This document shows, piece by piece, positions 1-5,007 of a stretch of DNA of 5,646 nt. The stretch comes from Bifidobacteriaceae bacterium (GTDB taxonomy: Bacteria > Actinomycetota > Actinomycetes > Actinomycetales > WQXJ01). The position numbers were made by a program, and so were the translations under genes. How positions within the stretch are numbered: position 1 is the first letter of the stretch; each line of letters starts with the position of its first letter. The notes beneath the pieces were generated by a model. That model was not told the DNA's origin and ran no database searches. It worked only from the letters and a program-made list of their open reading frames with translations. The stretch lies in NCBI GenBank assembly GCA_031278665.1, contig JAITKC010000348.1, positions 1-5,646 of the forward strand, in the 5' to 3' direction.

Positions 1-968
1 CCCACGGCAAGACCACCACCTCGGCCATGATCGTGACGGCGCTGGAGGCGGCCGGGTTCGAGCCGTCTTACGCGATCGGCTCGGAGTTGACCGGGCGGGG
101 GTCGGGCGCCCGGCTCGGCGGCGACATCTGGGTGATCGAGGCCGACGAATCCGACGGCTCCTTCCTCAACTATTCGCCCGAATTGGCGGTGGTCACCAAT
201 ATCGAGTTCGACCACGCCGACTTTTACCCCGACCCCGAAGCCTATTTCGAGGCTTTCGCGGCCTTCGCCGGGCGAATCCGCCCGTCCGGCCGGTTGATCG
301 CCTGCGCCGCCGACAAAGGCGCCGACGCCCTGATGGAAAGGCTGCGCGCGGCGCCGTCCGGACCGGCCGTCACCGCCTACGGCGCCGCCGGCGGCTGGCG
401 CGACTTGGGTCTGGCCGGCGACCACCTGGCGCTCAACGCCGAGGCGGCCGGACTGGCCGCCCAAGCCTTCGGGGCCGATCCGGCCCTGGTCAGGGCCGGT
501 TTGGCGGCCTTCGCCGGCGCCGCCCGCCGCTTCGAACCGCGCGGCCGAGCCGGCGGCGTGGCGGTGTATGACGACTACGCCCATCATCCGACTGAGATCG
601 CCGCCACCTTGGCGGCCGCCCGCCGGCTGGCCGGGACGTCCGGCCGGTTGCTGGTGGTCTTCCAGCCCCACCTCTACTCGCGGACCAAACAATTCGCCGC
701 CGCCTTCGGCCGGGCGCTCGGCGCGGCCGACCGGGTTTGGCTGTTGGACGTCTACGGCGCCCGCGAGGCGCCGATGGCCGGCGTCGACTCCGGTCTGATC
801 GCCTCGGCTATGCCGGGCGGGGCGGCGGCCCTGGCGCGCGACCGCGCCGCCGTGCCGCCCGCGGTGGCCGCCGCCGCCCGGCCCGGCGACATCGTGCTCA
901 CCATGGGCGCCGGCGACGTGACCGAATTGGGGCCGGCGATCGTGGCCGAACTGGAGGCTCGCGGCTGA
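1..968 (+). CDS. murC: UDP-N-acetylmuramate--L-alanine ligase, 3' part (5' end outside window)
   Basis: MurC is the cytoplasmic ligase that uses ATP to join L-alanine to UDP-N-acetylmuramic acid, the first step of the peptidoglycan stem peptide. The reading frame is open from the window edge; its first complete codons spell the Mur ligase P-loop HGKTTT (Lys at 9-11), so roughly the N-terminal third of a usual 450-500 residue protein is missing. About 321 residues are visible. Further landmarks are the central-domain TNIEFDH motif (195-215), the C-terminal-domain YDDYAHHPTE (567-596), QPHLYSRTK (663-689) and GAGDVT (906-923) close to the stop. All of these are strongly conserved in MurC. The stretch between TAYG (372-383) and GDHLALNA (starting at 417) is much shorter than in the MurC proteins I know, suggesting a compacted central domain (see findings). 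The stop TGA at 966-968 overlaps the next start as TGATG, so murC and ftsQ are probably translationally coupled. Identification is secure. Confidence 0.96.
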   Translation, partial: HGKTTTSAMIVTALEAAGFEPSYAIGSELTGRGSGARLGGDIWVIEADESDGSFLNYSPELAVVTNIEFDHADFYPDPEAYFEAFAAFAGRIRPSGRLIACAADKGADALMERLRAAPSGPAVTAYGAAGGWRDLGLAGDHLALNAEAAGLAAQAFGADPALVRAGLAAFAGAARRFEPRGRAGGVAVYDDYAHHPTEIAATLAAARRLAGTSGRLLVVFQPHLYSRTKQFAAAFGRALGAADRVWLLDVYGAREAPMAGVDSGLIASAMPGGAAALARDRAAVPPAVAAAARPGDIVLTMGAGDVTELGPAIVAELEARG

Positions 969-1795
969 TGGGCGTGGGGTCTTGGCTGGGCTTCGGCCGG
1001 CCGGCCGGTGGCGGGCCGACAGCCTTGGCGAGCGCCGTCGGGCGACCCGGGCGCCCGGCCGATGCGGCGGCCAGGCGCGCCCGCGACGCCTTCCGGGCGC
1101 GCCGCCGGGCCGCCCGCTGGGCGGCGACGGCCCGCCTGGCCCGATGGTTGATCCCGGCGGCGGTCGCGGCCGGGGCGGCGGCGGTGCTCTGGTTCTCGCC
1201 GGTTTTCGCCGTCCGGGCCGGCGACATCGAGGTCAGCGGCCTGGGCGGCTGGATTGATCGCGGCCAGGTCTCCGAGGCGCTGGCCAAGGATGTCGGCGTG
1301 CCGCTGATCCGGCTCGACTTGAACGAAACCGAACGGCGGTTGACCGCCCTGGCGCCGGTCAAGCGGGCGAGAGTGACGCGGGCCTGGCCGACTGGGCTGA
1401 ATGTGGTGCTGGAGGCGCGCCAACCGGCCGCCGCCGTGCCGGAGGGGGAGTCCTATCTGCTGCTCGACGCCGAAGCCCACCCGGTCGCCCAAGTCGACCA
1501 GCCGCCGGAGGGCTTGCCGGTCATCGCCGTTCCGGTGACCGACGGCAATCGCCGGACCGTCGAATCGGTGCTGGCGGTGGCCGCCGCGCTGCCGGAATGG
1601 CTGGTCGCGCGGGTCGCGACGATCGGCGCCGACACCGAGGACACCGTCACCATGACTCTGACCGACGGTGTCCAAGTGCTCTGGGGCGACTCGTCGCTGA
1701 CGGCGTTGAAGGCCGCCGCCGTCGAGATCCTCCTGAAAGAGCCCGCCGTCCAGTCGATCGACGTGACCGCCCCGGAGTTCCCGGTGGTCCGCTGA
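968..1795 (+). CDS. ftsQ: Cell division protein FtsQ (DivIB family)
   Basis: FtsQ is a single-pass membrane protein of the divisome that links early and late division proteins and helps control septal peptidoglycan synthesis. The 275-residue product has the family layout: a basic, Arg/Ala-rich cytoplasmic N-terminus (about 1-60), one hydrophobic segment (about 61-82, LIPAAVAAGAAAVLWF and following), then an extracellular POTRA domain (about 83-151, beginning near AGDIEVSG) and the FtsQ/DivIB domain (about 152-275). The ending APEFPVVR resembles the C-termini of complete actinobacterial FtsQ proteins, so the gene appears intact. The start at 968 is chosen because GGAGG at 953-957 lies 10 bases upstream and because it overlaps the murC stop (TGATG). 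The frame is open further upstream, but that part overlaps murC in another frame. The position after murC is standard; what follows is not, since tig rather than ftsZ lies downstream. Sequence conservation in this family is low, so the call rests on architecture and context as well as motifs. Confidence 0.92.
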   Translation: MGVGSWLGFGRPAGGGPTALASAVGRPGRPADAAARRARDAFRARRRAARWAATARLARWLIPAAVAAGAAAVLWFSPVFAVRAGDIEVSGLGGWIDRGQVSEALAKDVGVPLIRLDLNETERRLTALAPVKRARVTRAWPTGLNVVLEARQPAAAVPEGESYLLLDAEAHPVAQVDQPPEGLPVIAVPVTDGNRRTVESVLAVAAALPEWLVARVATIGADTEDTVTMTLTDGVQVLWGDSSLTALKAAAVEILLKEPAVQSIDVTAPEFPVVR

Positions 1796-1836
1796 CCCGG
1801 CCCGGCAGGACAGCGAGGGCCGCGCCCGCGAGCGGA

Positions 1837-1842
1837 TAGACT
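1837..1842 (+). promoter_or_regulatory. Candidate -10 box for tig (TAGACT)
   Basis: TAGACT in the ftsQ-tig gap fits the TAnnnT consensus of actinobacterial housekeeping sigma factors. It would start transcription around 1848-1850 and give a leader of about 60 bases before the tig start. No convincing -35 hexamer lies 16-19 bases upstream. A weak -35 is common in these bacteria, but it also means a six-base match alone is not strong evidence. No other plausible promoter was seen in this gap. Confidence 0.35.
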
Positions 1843-1909
1843 GGGCGGGCCTTAGGCGCCGAGGGCTCTGCCGGAGGCGTCAGCCAGCCGTTCCCAGGAG
1901 ATAAGTGAA

Positions 1910-3337
1910 GTGAAGAGCGCCGTCGAATCGCTTGACCCGACCAAAGTCAAGCTGACCGTCGAAATCGAACCGGAGGACCTCAAACCCGCGTTGGCGCGGG
2001 CCTACAAGGAGATCGCCGGACAAATCTCGGTCCCCGGATTCAGGCCGGGCAAGGTGCCGGCCGTCATCATCGACCGGCGGATCGGCCGGGGGGCGGTGAT
2101 CGAACAGGCCATCAACGACTCGATGACCCAGTGGTACCGCGAGGCGCTGAAAGAACACGAGCTCAAGCCGATGGCCCAGGCCCAAGTCGACCTCAGCCGG
2201 CGGCCGGACCCGGCGGCGGCGGAACCGGACTTCGAGTTCACCGCGACAGTCGAAATCCGTCCCGAGGTCGTCATCCCCGACCTGGCCAAAGTCAAAATCC
2301 AGGTTGGTCCGGCGAACGCCGGCGAGGCCGAAGTCGACCAGCTGGTCGACTCCCTGCGCGAACGTTTCGCCTCGCTCAGAACTGTCGACCGCCCGGCCAA
2401 AGACGGCGATTTCGTGAGCATCGACCTGAAAGCCGAAATCGACGGCGAGGAGATCGATTCGGTGTCCGGCATCTCCTACCAGCTCGGGGCCGGCAATATG
2501 CTGGACGGCCTGGACGAGGCGCTCGACGGCCTGTCGGCCGAGGAGGTCACAACTTTCGACTCGCCGTTGGCCGGCGGGCCGCGGGCCGGCGAACAAGCTT
2601 TGGTGACGGTCAAACTGGGCGGCGTCAAGGAGCGCGAACTGCCGCCGGCCGATGACGAGTTCGCGGAGTTGGCCAGCGAGTTCGACACCATCGCGGAGTT
2701 GCGCGACAGTTTGCGGCGGACCGCCGACCGCCAAGCCGAACGCGATCAGATCGTCGAGGCCCAGGACAAACTGATCGACCACTTGCTCGAGACCCTCGAC
2801 TTCGCGGCGCCGGCCGGCGTGGTCCAATCCGACGCCGAGGCCCGCCTTGAGCGCGACGGCAAACCGAAAGACGACGAGGCGGAGCTGGAGCGGTACAAAG
2901 CCGATTCGGCCAAGGCCATCCGGACCGAGTTGCTGATGGACGCGCTGGTGGCCCATCTGCAGGTCAAAGCCGACCAGACCGAGTTGATCAGGTTCATGGC
3001 GCCGATGGCGCTGCGTTACGGGTTGGAGCCGGCCGATTTCGTTCGCGCCGCGGTCGAATCCGGCGAACTGCCTCATTTCTACGCCGAGTTGACTCGCAAC
3101 AAGGCCGCCGTCGAAGCGCTCAAGGCGATCACCGTCGAAGACGCCGAAGGCCAGATCGTCGACGTCAAGTCGCGCCTGGCCGCGCCGGCGGCCGATCCGG
3201 TCGCCGACCAACTGGCCGAAGACCTGGCCGGGCGCGACGGCGACCTGGCGGTGGACGGCGACATCGCCGCCGACGCCCTGATCGAAGAGGTCGACATCGA
3301 CCTCGAAAGCCTCGCCCTGGGCGACGAGGAGCCCTGA
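1910..3337 (+). CDS. tig: Trigger factor (ribosome-associated chaperone and peptidyl-prolyl isomerase)
   Basis: Trigger factor binds at the ribosomal exit tunnel, shields nascent chains and can catalyse cis-trans isomerisation of peptidyl-proline bonds. The 475-residue product shows all three domains: the N-terminal ribosome-binding domain (about 1-115) with the signature GFRPGKVP at 43-50; an FKBP-like isomerase domain (about 162-245, with QLGAGNMLDGLDEALDGLSA); and the helical C-terminal chaperone domain (about 250-420, beginning ELPPADDEFAELASEFDT). Residues 430-475 form a strongly acidic tail, as in actinobacterial homologues, making it longer than the 432-residue E. coli protein. The start is GTG at 1910, with AGGAG at 1896-1900 nine bases upstream; the resulting MKSAVESLDPTKVKLTVE matches the usual actinobacterial N-terminus. 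A second GTG at 1905 is out of frame and meets TGA two codons later. The gap on each side suggests an independent unit with its own promoter. The association of tig with downstream clpP genes is widespread in bacteria, here interrupted by one gene. Confidence 0.98.
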   Translation: MKSAVESLDPTKVKLTVEIEPEDLKPALARAYKEIAGQISVPGFRPGKVPAVIIDRRIGRGAVIEQAINDSMTQWYREALKEHELKPMAQAQVDLSRRPDPAAAEPDFEFTATVEIRPEVVIPDLAKVKIQVGPANAGEAEVDQLVDSLRERFASLRTVDRPAKDGDFVSIDLKAEIDGEEIDSVSGISYQLGAGNMLDGLDEALDGLSAEEVTTFDSPLAGGPRAGEQALVTVKLGGVKERELPPADDEFAELASEFDTIAELRDSLRRTADRQAERDQIVEAQDKLIDHLLETLDFAAPAGVVQSDAEARLERDGKPKDDEAELERYKADSAKAIRTELLMDALVAHLQVKADQTELIRFMAPMALRYGLEPADFVRAAVESGELPHFYAELTRNKAAVEALKAITVEDAEGQIVDVKSRLAAPAADPVADQLAEDLAGRDGDLAVDGDIAADALIEEVDIDLESLALGDEEP

Positions 3338-3357
3338 CCGCCAGGCCAAACCGGCGG
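3338..3357 (+). terminator. GC-rich hairpin directly after tig (weak terminator candidate)
   Basis: Immediately after the tig stop, CCGCC-A-GG (3338-3345) can pair with CCGGCGG (3351-3357), giving seven G-C pairs with one bulged A around the loop CCAAA. No T tract follows, so it may be a 3'-end stabiliser or part of a bipartite terminator with the hairpin at 3384-3402 rather than a terminator by itself. Such GC-rich stems also arise by chance in this base composition. Confidence 0.3.
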
Positions 3358-3383
3358 CGTCGGCTCGACGACCCGGCCAACGC

Positions 3384-3410
3384 GGTCCGGCCCGCCGGAG
3401 CCTGTTTTCG
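3384..3410 (+). terminator. Candidate intrinsic terminator after tig
   Basis: GGTCCGG (3384-3390), loop CCCG (3391-3394) and CCGGAGCC (3395-3402) form a seven-pair stem with one bulged G at 3400. TGTTTTCG follows at once (3403-3410), the only run of four T in this gap. A stem followed by T residues is the layout of a factor-independent terminator, though the T tract is short. It ends only about 20 bases before the next gene, so it either separates tig from the hydrolase or reduces read-through. Confidence 0.45.
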
Positions 3411-3420
3411 CTAGAGAGAT

Positions 3421-3425
3421 AAGGA
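3421..3425 (+). promoter_or_regulatory. Ribosome binding site deciding the hydrolase start
   Basis: AAGGA at 3421-3425 lies five bases before ATG 3431 and overlaps the other in-frame ATG at 3425. A Shine-Dalgarno match touching its own start codon cannot serve it, so this site favours 3431. The purine run AGAGAG at 3413-3418 could support 3425 but is a poorer match. Confidence 0.5.
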
Positions 3426-3430
3426 TGAAG

Positions 3431-4237
3431 ATGTCCAAAGAACTCACTTTCGCCTCGTTCGACGGCACCGAGCTGTTCGCCAATCTGGAGATCCCGACCG
3501 ATCCGAAGGCGCTGATCGTGATAGTCCACGGACTGTGCGAACATCAGGGGCGCTACGACTACCTGGCGGCGCGGCTGGCCGCCCAGGGCTACGCGGTCTT
3601 TCGGTTCGACCACCGGGGCCACGGCCGGTCCAAAGGCGAGCGGGTGTACTACTCCGATTTCAACCAGATCGTCGACGACACCAACGCCGCCTTCGACCGC
3701 GCACGCCTTGAGGCGCCGTCGTTGCCCGCTTTTCTGATCGGTCACTCGATGGGCGGTTACGCGGCCGCGTTGTTCGGCACCAAATACCCCGACAAAGCCG
3801 CCGGGATAATCCTGTCCGGGGCTCTGACCCGGTACAACAACCCGTTGATGGGGCCGCTTCCGTTCGCCGGCGACCCGCACGCCTATCTGCCCAACGAACT
3901 CGGCGCGGGGGTCTGCTCCGACCCGGCCGTGGTCGAGGCCTACGCCGCCGATCCGTATGTTGAGAAGTCGATCTCGATCGGCCTCTGCAATTCGTTCGCC
4001 GGCGGCCTCGAATACCTCAAGGCGAACCCCGGCGCGTTCACGGCGCCGGCGCTGATCTTGCACGGCGGCCTCGACGGGCTGGTCTGCGAACTCGACTCAC
4101 GCGAGTTCTTCGGCGACATCGCCTCGACCGACAAGTCGCTGCGGATCTATGCCGGCCTGATGCACGAGGTCTTCAACGAACCGCGCAAGGACCAGGTCAT
4201 AGCCGACGTGCTGGAGTGGTTGGGGGCCCGCGTCTAA
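3431..4237 (+). CDS. Alpha/beta hydrolase, monoacylglycerol lipase / lysophospholipase type (Hydrolase_4)
   Basis: This is probably a cytoplasmic serine hydrolase acting on small esters such as monoacylglycerols or lysophospholipids; the substrate cannot be fixed from sequence. The 268-residue product has the single-domain family layout: oxyanion-loop motif HGLCEHQGRY (33-42), DHRGHGRS (60-67), nucleophile elbow GHSMGG with Ser106, a variable cap region (about 130-190), the acid in HGGLDG (Asp215) and the catalytic His245 in GLMHEVFNEP. All three triad residues are present, so the enzyme should be active. No signal peptide or membrane segment is seen. ATG 3431 is preferred because AAGGA lies five bases upstream; ATG 3425 would add only two residues (MK). 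The gene sits between tig and clpP1 with hairpins on both sides and has no obvious partner in the window. HGLCEH, with Cys where Gly is more usual, recalls Firmicutes homologues and hints at acquisition by transfer; that is inference from memory. Confidence 0.9.
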   Translation: MSKELTFASFDGTELFANLEIPTDPKALIVIVHGLCEHQGRYDYLAARLAAQGYAVFRFDHRGHGRSKGERVYYSDFNQIVDDTNAAFDRARLEAPSLPAFLIGHSMGGYAAALFGTKYPDKAAGIILSGALTRYNNPLMGPLPFAGDPHAYLPNELGAGVCSDPAVVEAYAADPYVEKSISIGLCNSFAGGLEYLKANPGAFTAPALILHGGLDGLVCELDSREFFGDIASTDKSLRIYAGLMHEVFNEPRKDQVIADVLEWLGARV

Positions 4238-4306
4238 GGCGGCGGACCCGGCCCGGCGGCATCGTCCAAAGTTCCGGCGGCCAACCTTCCACGCCTGTAG
4301 CGAAAC

Positions 4307-4335
4307 CGGGCCGCCCCGGCGCGCGGGCGGGCCCG
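4307..4335 (+). terminator. GC-rich hairpin after the hydrolase gene (weak terminator candidate)
   Basis: CGGGCCGCCC (4307-4316) can pair with GGGCGGGCCCG (4325-4335), giving ten G-C pairs with one bulged G (4329) around an eight-base loop. No T tract follows. It lies about 70 bases beyond the hydrolase stop and occupies the position where a clpP1 -35 box would be expected. It could mark a transcript end or simply reflect base composition. Confidence 0.3.
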
Positions 4336-4343
4336 ATCGGCGT

Positions 4344-4349
4344 TAGGGT
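4344..4349 (+). promoter_or_regulatory. Candidate -10 box for clpP1-clpP2 (TAGGGT)
   Basis: TAGGGT fits the actinobacterial TAnnnT -10 consensus and would start transcription near 4355-4357, some 30 bases before clpP1. No -35 match is seen in the GC-rich sequence upstream. Its last two bases are the first two of a perfect inverted repeat, a typical position for an operator. Confidence 0.4.
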
Positions 4350-4370
4350 CGATGGGAAAGCACCATCGAC
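4348..4370 (+). promoter_or_regulatory. Perfect inverted repeat before clpP1: candidate operator or leader hairpin
   Basis: GTCGATGG (4348-4355) and CCATCGAC (4363-4370) are exact reverse complements separated by the seven bases GAAAGCA. The repeat overlaps the end of the candidate -10 box and ends four bases before the AGGAG ribosome binding site of clpP1 (4375-4379). If transcription starts near 4356, the left arm would not be in the mRNA and the repeat would act as DNA, as a binding site for a dimeric regulator. If the start is further upstream, it would form an eight-pair leader hairpin. It does not resemble the ClgR, HspR (HAIR), CIRCE or CtsR sites as I know them. Confidence 0.5.
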
Positions 4371-4385
4371 ACTCAGGAGTCCGCC

Positions 4386-5003
4386 ATGAGCTTGGAACCC
4401 CCCGTGCTGGCCGCGCCCGACGGCCCGGGCATGGGTCTGAACGACTCGATCTTCAATCGGCTGCTGAAAGAGCGCATCATCTGGCTCGGCAGCGAAGTCC
4501 GCGAGGAGAACGCCAATGTCATCTGCGCCCAGATGATGCTGCTCGCGGCGGAGGACCCCGAGCGCGACATTTATCTTTACATCAACTCGCCGGGCGGGTC
4601 GATCACCGCCGGCATGGCGATCTACGACACCATGCAGTACGTCAAACCGGACGTGTCGACCGTGGCCATGGGCATGGCGGCGTCGATGGGCCAGTTCTTG
4701 CTGTCCTCGGGCGCCAAGGGCAAACGGTTCGCCACGCCGCACGCCCGGGTGATGATGCATCAGCCGTCTGGCGGGATAGGCGGCACCGCCACCGACATCA
4801 GGATCAACGCCGAACTGATTCTGCACATGAAACGCCAATTGGCGGAGTTGATCGCGGAGCAGACCGGCAAGACGGTCGAGCAGATCAACCGCGACTCCGA
4901 CCGCGACCGCTGGTTCACCGCCGAGGAGGCCCTGGACTACGGCTTCATCGACAAGGTGGTCACCCATGAGTCGGTGGTCCGCCCGGCCAAACGGAAGGCA
5001 TGA
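4386..5003 (+). CDS. clpP1: ATP-dependent Clp protease proteolytic subunit ClpP1
   Basis: ClpP1 forms a heptameric ring of the barrel-shaped serine protease that degrades proteins fed to it by Clp ATPases; in actinobacteria the active enzyme is a mixed ClpP1-ClpP2 tetradecamer. The 205-residue product is full length, with [11 protein letters not shown] (66-76) carrying the oxyanion glycines, the nucleophile in GMAASMG (Ser100), His125 in MMHQPSGG and Asp174 in [12 protein letters not shown]. The catalytic triad is complete. [20 protein letters not shown] and [13 protein letters not shown] are of the actinobacterial ClpP1 subtype. The start ATG 4386 is supported by AGGAG at 4375-4379, six bases upstream. 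About 16-18 residues precede the conserved core ([11 protein letters not shown]), probably a short propeptide. The gene is followed after four bases by clpP2, so the two subunits are likely made from one message and probably controlled from the promoter and inverted repeat just upstream. Confidence 0.97.
   Translation: MSLEPPVLAAPDGPGMGLNDSIFNRLLKERIIWLGSEVREENANVICAQMMLLAAEDPERDIYLYINSPGGSITAGMAIYDTMQYVKPDVSTVAMGMAASMGQFLLSSGAKGKRFATPHARVMMHQPSGGIGGTATDIRINAELILHMKRQLAELIAEQTGKTVEQINRDSDRDRWFTAEEALDYGFIDKVVTHESVVRPAKRKA
4578..4649 (+). repeat. Paralogous block shared by clpP1 and clpP2 (copy 1; copy 2 at 5287-5358)
   Basis: The 72 bases encoding [10 protein letters not shown] through DTMQY and three further residues match 5287-5358 in clpP2 without gaps at 60 of 72 positions by my count. 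The copies are direct and 709 bases apart. Half of the differing codons are synonymous or conservative. This is explained by common ancestry of the subunits and strong constraint on the active-site region, not by a mobile repeat. Confidence 0.6.
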
Positions 5004-5007
5004 GGAC

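Noticed and set aside
737..967. In-frame upstream extension of ftsQ inside murC
   Set aside because: The added 77 residues are Arg/Gly/Ala-rich frame-shifted murC sequence with no conservation expected, and GGAGG plus the TGATG overlap support the start at 968.
752..1675. Long minus-strand open frame opposite murC and ftsQ
   Set aside because: It is a codon-register mirror of ftsQ caused by base composition; the Arg/Gly/Gln-rich product has no family signature. The minus-strand frames at 4197-5009 and 5026-5577 are rejected for the same reason opposite clpP1 and clpP2.
2036..2059. FRP instead of FRK in the ribosome-binding signature of trigger factor
   Set aside because: GFRPGK is the common form in actinobacterial trigger factors, so the difference from E. 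coli is not unusual.
3338..3424. A tRNA or small RNA gene after tig
   Set aside because: The gap is about tRNA-sized and rich in stems, but I see no TTCGA-type T loop, no cloverleaf pairing and no CCA end.
1880..4063. A 727-codon open frame on the minus strand opposite tig and the hydrolase
   Set aside because: Its codons lie exactly opposite the sense codons, so it would be broken only by sense TTA, CTA or TCA, which are rare at this GC content. Its product shows no recognisable motif, while the + strand encodes well-known proteins.
4238..4385. A short gene or tRNA in the hydrolase-clpP1 gap
   Set aside because: No start with a ribosome binding site and a sensible frame is present, and no tRNA arms can be paired; the gap is explained by a hairpin, a promoter-like box and the inverted repeat.
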